From the NCBI GenBank assembly GCA_027575805.1, contig JANBPU010000030.1:62001-126000 (forward strand): a DNA stretch of 64,000 nucleotides, given 5' to 3'. A program made the translations under genes and the position numbers. Under the pieces are notes generated by a model. It was not told the origin of the DNA. It made no database searches and saw only the letters and a list, made by a program, of their open reading frames with translations. Every line of letters starts with the position of its first letter. Within the stretch, counting starts at the first letter, position 1. Below are positions 22,969 to 34,818 of the stretch, one piece after another. Origin of the DNA: Mycoemilia scoparia (lineage: Eukaryota > Kickxellomycota > Kickxellomycetes > Kickxellales > Kickxellaceae).

Positions 22969-25350
22969 CTAGGGCTTCAAAAACACGGAAGTACTGTGTA
23001 TCCTTTCGGATGTTTGGCTCGTGAGGTTTAGGTGAGGAATAACCTGTCGGAGCTGTGGATGCTTTAGGGAATACGATAAACCAACAAGTCCCAGATAGGA
23101 GTGAAGTGGATCTACATTTATACCAATTGTGTCATTAAAGTACAAAAAGCATGTAAGTTTTGGTACTAAGTGTGGCGTGGCATTGACATTGCCACTTTGA
23201 GGGTGCAGTGACGGATGAGTCTATTTTGCGAGCCAGTGGCCGACTGTGTGAGAGAGAAGCAAACGTGTGCCTATGTGTTGCCAGGAAGCAGACTAGTCAT
23301 GAATTATTACGGCCATACTGTAATAGATGCTTACCTGGGTGATTGCTGACCATTTTTCCTATACCGCCAGTTGGATGTTGGCAATCCAACACAAACTTGG
23401 CAGCCTTTCCATGATGGATGTATTCGTGCCCGCCCAGGATCTACACACATATACATATATGCAAACACAAAGCACCAGCCAGTTTTTTAGTATTTGTCAG
23501 ACCGCGTACTCCTGGCCATTTGCCCAGCTGGCAGAATGGTCTCCTCTACAAGGGCGCTAGGATACTCCCCTGGCGCTAAACAATCATCACTGATACTCCA
23601 GCCGAAATGTTTAAGAGTATCTGTCTGTTGCTTCCTTTTGGTGGAGGGCTGGTCAGCTAAACAGTCCCACCACCATCACAAAAAGGATACCCCTGAATAT
23701 TCACCTCCCCTCCCTTGCTATCAATATTATTACTATACTTGCCTCAATTCCACTACCAATCCAGAATGAATAGCACACGTCCTCAGGCTTATTGACTCTC
23801 CCTTGGAACCCTCCAATCTGTCTACGTAAGCCCCATTCAAGAACCTGTCTCTTGTTTGCCAACGAATCGAGTTTTCCCATTAATTTCAGGCTCGCGATCG
23901 CACAAAAATACGATCCACCTGTTTGTTTGATCAAAAGAAAGAAAAAAGAAACACGCCATTATTCATTTATACATATATATCATTCTTTTTTGTTTATAAA
24001 ATCTCAATAGCACATACAAGCAGACTGCAGCAGCAACAATAGCACTTGTATTCTAATCTTGGAAGGTATTTCGGAGTTGTGCAATCGATCCCACCATTTC
24101 CTTTTTGCTATTGTTATTGGTCATTATACATACCATGAGATTCCTGATATGGCTCCTGAGTAACACCTCCGTCGTACCTCTATTCAAATACAGATATATA
24201 GACATAGATATAATTATGCATTTATCACAATGTTTATTATCGTTTCTTCTTTTTCTCTCTCTGCCTATCCAAAACTGGTTGGCTGGCTGGCTGGCTGGCT
24301 GGCTTGGCTTAGGTTTATATTAGCCGGGATTGGGCTTTTGGCCAGATATATTATAGCCTTTCATTCTCACTCTCTGCCATACTTACTGTACATTGTTTTA
24401 TATAGTCTGTTGCTTTATCGATATCGACCCCACTCCAATCATTCAAAAAGTAACTGACAATGCAGGCCGAGTAAAGAAATCTCATATCACATTCTACTGC
24501 TCCAGGATGTGGAATAAAGCTTAAATAAAAGCAAGCATTTACACGGAAATTAGACGCGATATAAATCAATTGGTGGTAATAATGAAAGAAGGTATATATC
24601 ATCTCCAGCGTACCTTCCGTTGGGCTTTTGCAAGGTCCTCAGTGTTTCAACAATTCCTTTCCGATTTACACGAGAAAAATCGTCGCCAAGCATAGCTAGC
24701 GTCGCTAGTGCTGAATAGGTAGCAGCTAGATTTGCACAGTTTGCTGTATTAGCCGTAGTGTTGAGTCCACATTTAGCTTGGTCAGCATCGGCATGCTTGA
24801 GCAGAGGAGTTATTGTAGAAATTAGTGGGCCACCACGAAATCCGCAGTATCCTTTATTTGATTCTACATGCATCGATTTAAATCTGATAAACCAATTCCA
24901 TTGAATATTTGAACAGAGACAAAAAATATCATTATTGGAAAAGGCGTGGTTATATCTCTTTGTTCAATTACCTTGGTTGTTGGTATTATCAATGTTTCCA
25001 GGTACAACCTGCTGCTCATATATCCACTCAATAATCTCATTTCGTTCATCTTTGCTTAGGGCAGTTTCCAGCTGAGACAAGATATCTAGTCCTCCAATAC
25101 AAAACTGAAGCAATGTCATTCTAAAAGCAATATTTGATAAAATATGTGTTCAGAGAACAATTAGATCATAGTCTAAACATTTATAATATGTGGACGTATT
25201 GTTTTGGCTTGCAGTATGGACTTACCTTGATGCCTCCATCTCTAAAAAGTGATGCGGAAGTAGATCAGCACAGCGCTTAAAATACCGAACATGTTTATCC
25301 ACATTCAATTCTGGAATACTGATATCCTTTGTTTCCTGTTCCAAACTCAT
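22969..25350 (-). CDS. CDC43: Protein geranylgeranyltransferase type I, beta subunit
   Basis: Eight exons (complement): 25226-25350, 24972-25120, 24614-24851, 24387-24519, 24134-24179, 23743-23918, 23335-23440, 22969-23111; 371 aa, all phases agree. Prenyltransferase repeats are clear: CGFRGG, NLAATYSALATLAMLGDD, DMRFLYSACIVSYFLNDWSG, GGSYFCAIASLKLMGKLD, and GGFQGRVNKPEDVCYSFWIG with the zinc-site Asp/Cys. The C-terminal DPLHSYLGLVGLS supplies the zinc His, and LNLTSQTSERIH follows. With the shared alpha subunit it geranylgeranylates CaaL-type GTPases such as Rho1 and Cdc42 in the cytosol. Intron 6 (23441-23742) has a GCAAGT donor and carries a family B element. The start is the only Met upstream of the conserved DKHVRYFKRC. 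Confidence 0.93.
23530..23654 (+). mobile_element. Family B MITE-like element inside a CDC43 intron
   Basis: 125 bp, starting GGCAGAATGGTCTCCTCTAC and ending CTTTTGGTGGAGGGCTGGTC. AGCT flanks both ends as a 4-bp duplication. It shares GGATACTCCCCTGG and ACTCCAGC with the other copies and lies in intron 6. Confidence 0.75.
24282..24305 (+). repeat. GGCT tetranucleotide repeat in a CDC43 intron
   Basis: About five tandem GGCT units (TTGGCTGGCTGGCTGGCTGG) in intron 4 of CDC43. Confidence 0.85.
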
Positions 25351-25790
25351 TTCGTTTATCTCAATTATAACTGCTGTTAATTGGTGTTTATTTATAGAAA
25401 GGAATTTGGCAACTTCTTTGTACTTTGAAAGGCGGATTTGTTGAAAACATAATTTGGTCAACTCCGAGACTAATGTTTGTTATGGGTGTGATTTGAGCAA
25501 CAATAGTTCTACTCAAAAACGCAGTCGTATCCGCTTACATTTAAAAAGCATTTAGTAAAAGCAGCTGATTGGTGTTTAGGCTGCTTTAGTTAGCGCATAC
25601 ACATCTTAATATGTAAAGAAAATCCAAATGATAAACAACTAAACGTACAAAATACGAAACACTCCTATGCTGCAAATAGTAACATTAATCCAAAAAGAAG
25701 GAATAGTAAGATCAGTATCAAGCAAAAATCCTCAATCAATCAATCGAGTAGAGTAGAGTAGAGTGGTTTGACCGGCAAAAATGTTATATC
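25351..25790. other. Intergenic region between DOT1 and CDC43
   Basis: 440 bp downstream of DOT1 and upstream of CDC43, both on the minus strand. It holds about four AGAGT pentamer units at 25747-25765. It presumably contains the CDC43 promoter. Confidence 0.4.
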
Positions 25791-27785
25791 CTAATACTGA
25801 TGCCTTTCGAAAAATCTTTGCAAACGAGATCGATCAACATTCTGTATATAATATTCGCCGCTATTGCTGGTCCAACTAACACAGTCACTCCAGTAAGGAT
25901 ACTTTTTAATTGTCAAGATACTTTCAGGCGACCCCGCATTTCTAGCCGAAATCTTGAAATCCATAGAAACGAATGGTCGCAACGAAATGATCTGTGTTCC
26001 ATCTTCAAGATCCAAAAACAACTGCATAAGGTTTTGGTTCAATCGACTATCAAAGGCATAATTGTTAACCAAAACCACGTTTGCTTTTTTAAGTATTTTA
26101 TGAATCTCGGTGTTTTCGAGAAAATCTCCTTGCACAATATTGGTTTCACCGGTTTTTAGCATGTACTGGTTCATTCTGGATACAAACTCGCGTGCCTGAC
26201 GCTTTGCCAATCTGGCCGGGATTTCCATTACTTCGATCCCATACCCCGAGCATCCGGTTTGGGCCACAGCCTGCAATACAACGTTACCAACTCCACACCC
26301 AAGATCGACAAACACTTGACCATATTTAAGTCCGGTTCGTTTTATAAATTCATCTACCAGGATGGGATTGACTTCACCATAAACATTATTCGAAAATGCC
26401 TTGTAATTTCTCAAAAGCTCGACTTTTGGCGCTACGACTCTGTTATAGACTTGATCAAGAATATGTGTAACCAAGTCATATGGGAGTGCTTTCCCATCAA
26501 TACCAAAACCTGATGATGGTTTGTCACTGTCCTGCCGCTTCTTCCACAACTTTTCGGCAATACTATTATACTTATTAATAGCATCGATAAATGCAATACC
26601 GTCCTTCTTGTTCCTAGCTCTTTCAAGTAGCCTTACAATACCAGTGCTTTCATTACAAACTTTATCAGAAATCTCATCATCTCGTATTAGGTATTTTCCA
26701 ATAGCTTCGATAGTTTGTATCACATCGGTTATTGGAACATACTCGTGGGTTGCATTCACATCTGGTCTTCCAACAATAGGTACTACCAGTTTAAATACTT
26801 CGCTGGATCCTGATCTTGGATAAAATACTTTGATATCTAATTGTTTTTTAATTGGTTTTGCGGTTTGTAAACCACTGCTGTTGCGGCTACTACTACTACT
26901 ACTACTATCTTTTGGTACAAATTTAAAGTATTCAACGTATTTTGTTCCAAGCTTTGTAATAATTTGTATTGAATCGATAGGTGGTTTATCCAGTGCTATA
27001 TTACTATAGCTAGTGGTGGTAGTATTTCGACCAGAAGGACTATCAGCCGCATTATTCAATGTTGGAGAGTCTTCTTCAAGCGATAATGACACTGATGACG
27101 CAGTCAATGTTGGCGTAACATTAGCACTTGTATCCTCGTTTTCTAAAAAATTCCTCCTTGCCATATTTTCATCTCTTGCTACTTCAACAAGAGTATCTGA
27201 TAATGGCGACGAAATTCTTTTGCGATCCTTTTGTGATTCGTAATATGACTCTTTTGGTAATGCAACTTGACTTTTTGCTTTTGAGCTTGATCTTTGGTTT
27301 AGTTCTGCTGGCCTCTTTACATTACCAACTGCTGTTGTTGTTGTCATGGCATGTCGCCGCCGTCTGTCATCTGCTAGCTTTTTGCTTTTTGGGTAAGGGG
27401 TGTATGGTGACTCTGATCTTTCGGAGTACCCCCGCTTACGTTGTTCAGCTGGGCCATCCCTACTGGCTTCTCTAGAGTTGGCGATGTTCCTATTGATATG
27501 GGCCTTGGCTTTTAAATGATGATGATCTGGTCCTTTTGGGCTCCGAATTCCATGTTTTGTTGAATTCGATTGTGGCTGGTGCGGTGGAGTTTGAGAGGGT
27601 GTTAACGTTGGGGAAGGTGATACTGTGGAGTTTGAAACCTCGTTCAGCACCCTTGACTTTGTAGCCTTTTTTGAAACATTAGAATTTAGGCGTTGGTGAT
27701 CTTTGGTGAAATTAACACTTGGTGAATTATCAGGCGCAGAGGAATTCCGAGACCGTCTACCAAAAAATATGCCAAAGGCACTCAT
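25791..27785 (-). CDS. DOT1: Histone H3 lysine-79 methyltransferase DOT1
   Basis: Single exon, 664 aa. The N-terminal about 260 residues are basic, Ser/Pro-rich and disordered, likely the nucleosome/DNA-binding arm (MSAFGIFFGRRSRN, clusters of Lys/Arg). The C-terminal half is the DOT1 catalytic fold: YGEVNPILVDEFIKRTGL, the SAM motif VFVDLGCGVGNVVLQAVAQ, GIEVMEIPARLAKRQ, VLVNNYAFDSRLN and SLRPFVSMDF. It methylates H3K79 within nucleosomes, linked to transcription and the DNA damage checkpoint. The frame extends upstream to a Met at 27914, but that extension is hydrophobic and unlike the family, so the Met at 27785 was chosen. Confidence 0.95.
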   Translation of the reverse strand: MSAFGIFFGRRSRNSSAPDNSPSVNFTKDHQRLNSNVSKKATKSRVLNEVSNSTVSPSPTLTPSQTPPHQPQSNSTKHGIRSPKGPDHHHLKAKAHINRNIANSREASRDGPAEQRKRGYSERSESPYTPYPKSKKLADDRRRRHAMTTTTAVGNVKRPAELNQRSSSKAKSQVALPKESYYESQKDRKRISSPLSDTLVEVARDENMARRNFLENEDTSANVTPTLTASSVSLSLEEDSPTLNNAADSPSGRNTTTTSYSNIALDKPPIDSIQIITKLGTKYVEYFKFVPKDSSSSSSSRNSSGLQTAKPIKKQLDIKVFYPRSGSSEVFKLVVPIVGRPDVNATHEYVPITDVIQTIEAIGKYLIRDDEISDKVCNESTGIVRLLERARNKKDGIAFIDAINKYNSIAEKLWKKRQDSDKPSSGFGIDGKALPYDLVTHILDQVYNRVVAPKVELLRNYKAFSNNVYGEVNPILVDEFIKRTGLKYGQVFVDLGCGVGNVVLQAVAQTGCSGYGIEVMEIPARLAKRQAREFVSRMNQYMLKTGETNIVQGDFLENTEIHKILKKANVVLVNNYAFDSRLNQNLMQLFLDLEDGTQIISLRPFVSMDFKISARNAGSPESILTIKKYPYWSDCVSWTSNSGEYYIQNVDRSRLQRFFERHQY

Positions 27786-28221
27786 TTCAAGGTATGGAGC
27801 CTTTAAATAAAATTGGGAAAAAGTAACAGAGATTAGGTAAAGGCAAGGTAAGGTAAAAAAGCGGAAAAGAAGTGGGAACTGCGGGGCTACATAAAAGACA
27901 AGTATGATAATCAATCACCAGGTCAGTTCAAGGAACAGAGCATAGTACGCGTTTTTGAGGCTTCTTTGTGGCCACACATATACTAGCCAATATTTCGCGG
28001 TCCGAGCCAATGGGGTATCTTGGGGTGTTGGAGTGTGTAACAATGTGTACCCCCGATTTTACTCACTTTACAAATTCAAGGCTGCTTGGTATTGGTGAAC
28101 AGAAAAGTCAAAGTTCAGATTAAAGATCATTGGCTATGATTCAGCGATGTGAATAATATGTTACTATTAGAACTTGAAACAGTGAAAAAACTAAATGCAA
28201 AAACGTTAAATGATCGGTTAT
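27786..28221. other. Region upstream of DOT1
   Basis: 436 bp between the DOT1 start and the transporter stop. It likely holds the DOT1 promoter and 5' leader. No repeat or extra gene was seen. Confidence 0.4.
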
Positions 28222-30238
28222 TTAATCCTTATTTACCCCACAAAACCCTAAAAGGACTAAGGCTGCGCCAACAAAATACCCAAGGCCAGGATGTGCGCCC
28301 TTTAAGATCACATCTCCAGCGATACTAAGCGGAATTGTTAGCGATAGACCAAGTGTTACTACCAAAGGTGTGGTCTATATATATATATATTCACATATAG
28401 CAAATTTAGATTATATATTGTAAATCAAGCCTGAATGGAGAAGAATCATTATATCCATAAGTCATAATAAAGTAGTCTATAAGCTTACCATTAAGATAGA
28501 CTGAAGCCACAGATAATCGGACCTAAAGTTGCACAGAAAGTTGAGATAAGATTTAAGAAGTTCACAGAATTTTACAAGTATATTTCCCATTTAGCATATA
28601 TATATATATATATATATATACAATGTGCTACCTACAAGAATGTTCCAACAAATGCGTTAACAAGGATGATACCCCATACTTCAGATGAGGATGGTAATTG
28701 AAATGATTCTGTGCCAAGCCCCTGCAAAATTGGGAAAAGTGGCCAAAGCAACAGGATGTTTGAAATGCCGACAAATCCAAAGAACAGAGCCGAATCAATT
28801 CGACTCTCATCCCCAATTTTCCATTTAAGGAGAGTAGTGTAGCACCCATATACCACAGCACTAAGCAATGCAAGGGTGTCTCCCCACCAAGACAAAGGCA
28901 TGGAATTATCTGTCTCTCCACTGACTTTTCCATGGTTCATAATCAGATAAACGCCCATGATACTATATGAAATTACAAAGGCACATATAAACAGATTAAT
29001 GCCTGGGAATCCATAGCGATGGGAGTATCACTTGTGATTAAGCAGAAATAACAATAGCATCACCCCAATGCAATATTGTGCCATTTTATAGGAACATTAT
29101 TCGGTGGTCCGTCATAGAATGAACCATGACCCAAAACGCAGTAGCAGAGATTTGGATTGGGGTCTAGAAACTTACCTAATGATAACAGCGCCAAGCCTAA
29201 GCGCTGTGAATTTTTCAACACCAGCCAAACTGCCAACTATTAACGTGAACAGACCTATAATATAAAAATGATGGCTATAATACCACGAATTTATGAAGAT
29301 TAAATGAGAAGGCAACGCCTTTGTGTGATATTTACCTGATGTTGATGTCAATATCGATGAGTTGGCAACAGTTGTGTAAGCAAGAGAAGCATTTTGCGTG
29401 ACATTGGCCAAAAACCACAAGAAGCAGAACATCACGCCCAATTGAGCAGTCTATATTGTTTCAGAAGTTCGTATTAGCAACGTGTATTTATTTCATGCGT
29501 ATACTTCATATATATATATGCCCTAGACTGACCTCCTTGAACGATAGTTTATCCTCAGCAAATATGTTCTGAGATTGTATTTGGTTATTTTCAGCATCAG
29601 GCTGTCCCTCGAAAGTACCAAAATCACTGTCACTGCTAGGAATTCGGAAGAATGAAACATTAAACTTTCAACCTCTTTGCTGTATAACACAACAATGACA
29701 CTCTTGCGCATATACAGATAATAGGAAAAAGTAGTCTGGATTACCTGCTTGAGCGCTTGAGCTGACCAGTTATGAAATGATTCTTTTTCTTTTTCCACCA
29801 CCACCCCAAGAGATAGAGTGAGAATGTCGACGTGTTTAGGTAAGTTATAAAGAACGGCCTGTTATAATCATGTTCTCCAAATAGGCTCTACAATAATGGC
29901 AGTGGTATGACCGCAATATTAACAACAATTAAGGGTGTGTGTGTGTATATATGACCGCAATAGAATCATGCCAGGTAATTTGGTGATACTGTATCCTGAC
30001 AGTAGCTTGTGAAAATAACGCCACATAGACTTGGATATACACCATTATTTGCCCAAAAAACCACCCGATAATATACTCAAGATATAACATGTATAGGCAA
30101 GCTTACACTGACTAGAAACGACGAGCCAACCCAAATGAACACAACACATAACAGAAGGAGAATTCCGAGACGGTAGGTTGAGCGATTTCTCGTTTGCGAG
30201 GTGCTAATATCAGCATCGTTCCCGCTATCCCCAGGCAT
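28222..30238 (-). CDS. Multi-pass transporter of the THI74 / SLC35F5 type
   Basis: Eight exons (complement): 30107-30238, 29745-29887, 29533-29635, 29336-29450, 29176-29254, 28636-28962, 28489-28522, 28222-28374; 361 aa, in phase throughout. The drug/metabolite-transporter layout has about ten hydrophobic helices: LGILLLLCVVFIWVGSS, NRPFFITYLNTSTFSLYL, FLWFLANVTQNASL, SILTSTSGLFTLIVGS, VNAFVGTFLSDYLWL and VTLGLSLTIPLSIAGD. A charged cytoplasmic insert lies after helix 2. This matches fungal YML018C/THI74 and animal SLC35F5, membrane proteins with uncertain substrate. Intron 3 uses donor GTCAGT. A (TA)n run sits in intron 6. Confidence 0.87.
28597..28620 (+). repeat. (TA)n microsatellite
   Basis: About twelve TA units within intron 6 of the SLC35F5-type transporter gene. 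Confidence 0.9.
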
Positions 30239-31049
30239 GGTTTATACGTGATAAAGTGTTATGTTTATGTACGTGTATATTGGCAGCAACTCAACGAAAC
30301 CTGTACTTTTGCAAAAGCTGGCACAAGGCTAATTTACAATGCTGGCCTATTCTTGAGGGCAAGCGATATATAGCAAAAAAAAGGACAAAAAAGGGGGGAA
30401 AGAAAGCTTAGCTAAGACCCAAGTATGCGATAATGGATGAAAGAAGAATAAAGAAAATAAAAGATAGACCCAGCCTAAAAAAGCTAATAGTACCAATTCT
30501 AACATGAATGATGATTGCCAGCAAACAACTAGCATTAGGTGTTATTATGATAGGTGGACCGGTCCTTGGTCTATGCATAATCAGGTATAAGGCTGTGAAT
30601 ATGGTACCATCATTTTTCACTCACTCACTCAATCTTTTTCTCATAACTGCTCCCATTATCAAAGACCAATGTTGGATAATACCTGTTGCAGCTAACAGTG
30701 CCAACCTTGGTCACACAACATGCGCCCAGCCTCAGTCCAAATAGTTGCTTTTAAACTCAGTAAGCGGCTTTAGAGGTTCACAGTTATTTATCCAATTTAG
30801 AAATCAGATTTGAATATCAATTCGGTGATCTGCGGAGGCGACTCATCACTTTAAAAAACTAAATATTGATCAAAGCTGGGGATCTATAAGCAGCCGATTT
30901 AATCAAGGCGGTATCTCAAACATAAGGAAGATTGCAAAAAGGGGGTGAGCGAGGGCGTGTATAGGTCGGCACAATCATAATTCAAACATTCTTCCTTTAC
31001 ATACATGTACATTTGTATTTTGTATTGATTGTTATTTTGGTTCGCAAAA
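30239..31049. promoter_or_regulatory. Divergent upstream region of the transporter and NDUFA12
   Basis: 811 bp between divergent starts. A possible small membrane peptide gene lies at 30508-30744 and is annotated separately with low confidence. The rest is AT-rich with no recognised motif. Confidence 0.35.
30508..30744 (+). CDS. Possible small single-span membrane protein (tentative)
   Basis: A short frame beginning MMIASKQLALGVIMIGGPVL gives one hydrophobic span. A donor (ATCAG|GTATAA at about 30585) and an acceptor near 30698 would splice it to a peptide of about 41 aa ending QPQSK. The start faintly resembles the span of fungal ATP synthase subunit K (Atp19), but the rest does not, and no transcript evidence is available. 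It may equally be leader sequence of a neighbouring gene. Confidence 0.2.
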   Translation: MMIASKQLALGVIMIGGPVLGLCIIRYKAVNMVPSFFTHSLNLFLITAPIIKDQCWIIPVAANSANLGHTTCAQPQSK

Positions 31050-31760
31050 ATGTCGTTTGTAAGATTCGTCAACAATCTTGTTCGCAGCACACCACGTGAA
31101 ATCTGGAACAGCTTCCGTAAGCTCGACGATATTAAATACGGTACCATCATTGGAATTGACCAGTTTGGCAACAAGTACTATGAGAATCGCGAAGAATTGT
31201 ATGGTACGTAGAAACAAATGTATCGTTATTTTTCTGAATGAGAAGAACAGGGAGTGCTGAAACTACATTTCAAGCTCTATAAAGCGCATTTTAATTACCT
31301 TAATTATTACAAGAATCGTATTCATTTTCCTCAATGAAAAACAAGCAATAATACTGATTACGATACAAAATTGCATTTTTAAATAGGTCGCGATCGTTGG
31401 GTTGTAACAGCCGCTCCTAGGGGAGAAACCGATGCCAACAAGATTCCACCACTATGGTAAGCCTATATTTTCAATAGCATCACATTTACAAGAATCTATT
31501 ACAGAGTATTTGGTTCTTGAAGATCAGCCTATTTTTCTTACAAACTATTCCAAATTGCGCATTTTAGGCACGCATGGCTTCATCACACTATTGATGAAGT
31601 GCCGCCTCAGGGAGACAAGATCTACGAAAACAAACCCAAATGGTGGGATACTTCAAAGAACAACTTCAACCCTACTGGAACACCCATGGCATTTAAGACA
31701 TACAATACCACCCAACCAAAGTTCTCATCCTGGGAACCAAAAGTAACCGCACGTAACTAA
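31050..31760 (+). CDS. NDUFA12: NADH:ubiquinone oxidoreductase subunit NDUFA12 (B17.2)
   Basis: Exons: 31050-31203, 31387-31456, 31568-31760; 138 aa. Family blocks are in order: YGTIIGIDQFGNKYYENREE, RDRWVVTAA, IPPLWHAWLHHTIDEVP and NFNPTGTPMAFKTYNTTQPK. NDUFA12 is an accessory subunit of the peripheral arm of mitochondrial complex I. Its presence means the organism keeps a proton-pumping complex I, which excludes Saccharomycetaceae. It is convergent with DSK2. Confidence 0.95.
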
Positions 31761-32283
31761 TCATCATTTGTGTATTCATAAGTGTGTGTATGTGTGTTGC
31801 TGGTTAAGTCAATCATGTATTTACATGTAACTGTCTTGCTATATATCACCTTTCTCTCTAGACTATATCAATTTCACTCTTGCAATTTCAATATATTTGT
31901 TTTTCCAAAATACTTTATTCGTACTGTTTCAATCGGATCAGCTGGATAAATCTACAATTATTACAAGCGCTGCTATGTATATATATTTAATTTATATGGC
32001 ACTATATTAAAAATATGGATCATAATTTTTGAAGGGTGACTTTTGGTGACAAACGATTATAGGGGAAATCCCAGCCAAATGAGTGGCTCTATAGCCCTTC
32101 AAAAATAACTACTACCCATATTGGCTGTCAATTGTTGAATCGCATGCATACATCTTGGTACACAATCTACTAAAGGTTTCTTCCGCTACTACTGCTACTA
32201 AATGAATCAAATTTCAAAAACTAAAATCAAAGCTCATAGAGTAGTTCCTTTGTAGATACACTGACAAACCTCTCGAAAAAAGA
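31761..32283. other. Convergent intergenic region with a family A element
   Basis: Holds the 3' ends of NDUFA12 and DSK2 and a complete family A element (32017-32117). No other gene was recognised. Confidence 0.5.
32017..32117. mobile_element. Family A MITE-like element
   Basis: 101 bp, starting GGATCATAATTTTTGAAGGG and ending CCCTTCAAAAATAACTACTA then CCC, imperfect inverted ends. ATAT flanks both sides, a 4-bp (or TA) target duplication. The interior ATTATAGGGG is shared with other copies. Confidence 0.8.
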
Positions 32284-34818
32284 TTACTCAATCTGACTAG
32301 ATGGCTTTCCATTATCTCTTTCATTATCCAGCTTTTCGACAGTCTCAGCCAAATCTCCTTGTGTCCTACTTAGCATCTCTAGGTTGAGTTTACGATCAGA
32401 AAATCCCATTTGCTCGAGAGTCTCTAGCTCATTCTTATACAAAAGCTCAAGATTAAGTGGTGGTGGTCTAGGCAGGGATCTGTTTAGTGACAGGTTCTGT
32501 AAACCATTATATCCATTATTGTTATGGTTATGAAATGTTTGTGATTCTGGCGACGACGATGATGGGGCCTTGGAGTATGATCTATTGTTTCTAGTCTCAT
32601 CACTGAAATTGATATTATTATTTGGGTTATTAGAGTTAGATGAGTTTCCAAATATCGAGCCATCGACTGAGCCTGGATCCAAAAAGGAAAACAAGCTTGA
32701 ATAATTTGGTGGTCGCTGCTCTCTTTTGGGCGTAATCTGCATCCTTGAAAAGTCCCGAGTCGCAGCTAGCACTATTGATAAAATTATTAGTATTGTTATT
32801 ATAGAGTACAACCAAAACTTTATATGTTATGTATAATTATATCACAGATAAAGGTAGCAACTTACATGGATCAATGGGCTGATCAGGTGGTGATGGCTTC
32901 TGCTTAAAAACATCCAGGTACAATATTAGATCAAATAACAACAAGTCGGCAATATTGAAAGGATAGACACACATATAGTACCTACCAAAAATGTGCTTGA
33001 GTATGGACCAAGTCTGGGTGGACTCGATGATGAGGATGGTGTGGCTTTTGGAAATAGAGCACCATTTGGATTAAATATTAATACAAGGGAAATGTTTAGC
33101 GATTATTAGCTCTGTTGGCATTGTGTCCATTATATATGCTATTTGAATCGTTATACCTACAAGTATCTTTTCTTGAAAATGGATCATCGCCACCAAAATC
33201 AAATAATCTACTTTTGCTTCTATGCTTATTGCTTTCGGGTGGTTTGGACCATGGGTTTGGAAGTGGTTTAGTATTTATTTTCTTTCCTAAATTGCATTAT
33301 ATCAAAACATTATACCTGTTAGTTGGGGTTATATGTTGGTATAGTAACAGCCAATCTTTGTCCATACTATAAAAGTATACTTACTAGGTGGCTCTTCTGT
33401 TGGCGATGTTGGGGACATAACTCTAGAACCATACTTTCGGGGCTCGTGTTTACCCTTTACATTCTACAGTTCACACATGCAAAGAAAATGTATATCAATT
33501 TTCATATCAGCTAAGTCATGATGACTCTAAAAGATGTAATAGTCATATCAAACGCCAACCAAGATTACACTTAAACAAACAACTTACATCATCATTTCCC
33601 AAATCACAATGATCGTTTTCCATGAACTGCTTGTAAAACCGCTCAAGATGATTCTGGCCTCCGGGAATAGCATTAAGGTTCATGAAAGCCCTATCTCTAT
33701 TCCTCTGAACTTCTTGCATCAACTCTGGATTATTAATCGTCGACATCGCCTATATGTATGTGTTCATATGATGAATCATTGCCAGCAACTAATATCCAAC
33801 AAGAATGCCTCTACAAAGTGCCTCTTCAGACTGATATAAATGCTACTGTACCTGGAGAAGCGCCTCTTTACTCTGCAAAAGTTCAGCAATCTCTGGGTTA
33901 TTTTTAATCATGGCCTTTGTTTGTGGATTACCCATAACCATGGACTTTAGCGCTCCCGAATCTAGCATGAATTTCTAAAAAAGTATGAAAACAACAACAT
34001 TATCATCATCACCATCATAGCAAAAGGACATTAGAAACAATTCATTAATGTTTGCACAATAAACCTCACTAATACAGATAAAAGCCAGAAACCAAGGACC
34101 CTTGAATAGAACTTTACCTTGAATGATTCATTCTCCAATAAAGAAGCAAATGGTCCCTTCTTTTTATTAGCTGCATCGATAGACGCCAGTGACTTTTTTC
34201 TTGTTTCTATCCTCTTTGTGGTAGAGTTTCGCCCAGTATCAAATATACGGAACATTTTGAGTTTGGTATTATCTGTAATATCTATATTAAATAACGGCCA
34301 GAAGAAATAATGTTTATAGTTTAAAAACCCGATGATGAATAAAGAAGATTAAACACATAGTACATACATACATATATACATACATACATACATTCGTATG
34401 TATGTATGTATGTATATAAATGTCATTTGAATTGAAATGCCCTCTCCTCTTCCTATCAGGTATCTTTGTTTCTACCCAACACCCCTTATCTGCCACAACA
34501 ACTATAACGCTGATACAAAATAATCCCAGTATGTCATGGCAAGACAAAACAAGATTACTTACTATATGATTCGAGTGTATTGGAGTCCCGAAGTATTGTA
34601 TTATTCATAGTGGCCAAACGTATTCTGTTGATAGGAATTTCCGTAAGCTTATGCAATTGTTCCTTTAGGTCTGACACGAAACAATTAGCGTCTTGTATAG
34701 TAACTTTGAGTATAGACCCATTCTGTAGTTTAATGCGAATGCAAAGCGTATCTTTTTGTCGTGCTGCTCCCACTGATGTAGTAGAGGTATTAGTATTTGG
34801 CGGCATTTCTAAATTCAT
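32284..34818 (-). CDS. DSK2: Ubiquilin / Dsk2, UBL-UBA proteasome shuttle
   Basis: Nine exons (complement): 34563-34818, 34118-34281, 33852-33974, 33588-33749, 33385-33463, 33161-33286, 32986-33044, 32866-32902, 32284-32771; 497 aa. The N-terminal ubiquitin-like domain runs from about residue 21 to about 95 (LCIRIKLQNGSILKVTIQDA to LESYNITDNTKLKMFR). The central STI1-like region reads KSMVMGNPQTKAMIKNNPEI, NNPELMQEVQRNRDRAFMNL and NAIPGGQNHLERFY, then NPWSKPP. The C-terminal UBA begins ELETLEQMGFSDRKLNLEML. Such proteins bring ubiquitinated clients to the proteasome. The final stretch after the UBA is charged. Intron 1 carries a 21-bp-arm palindrome. The start is the Met just before MPPN; an upstream frame is rejected as non-coding. 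Confidence 0.9.
34373..34418. repeat. Perfect 21-bp palindrome (ATAC/GTAT) in DSK2 intron 1
   Basis: A TACATACAT-type arm at 34373-34393 is the exact complement of a GTATGTATG-type arm at 34398-34418, with a 4-base TCGT loop. It can form a long hairpin in RNA or a cruciform in DNA. Confidence 0.9.

Noticed and set aside
27786..27914. N-terminal extension of DOT1 from the Met at 27914
   Set aside because: The added 43 residues are hydrophobic and aromatic, unlike the basic N-terminus of DOT1, and a good Met lies at 27785.
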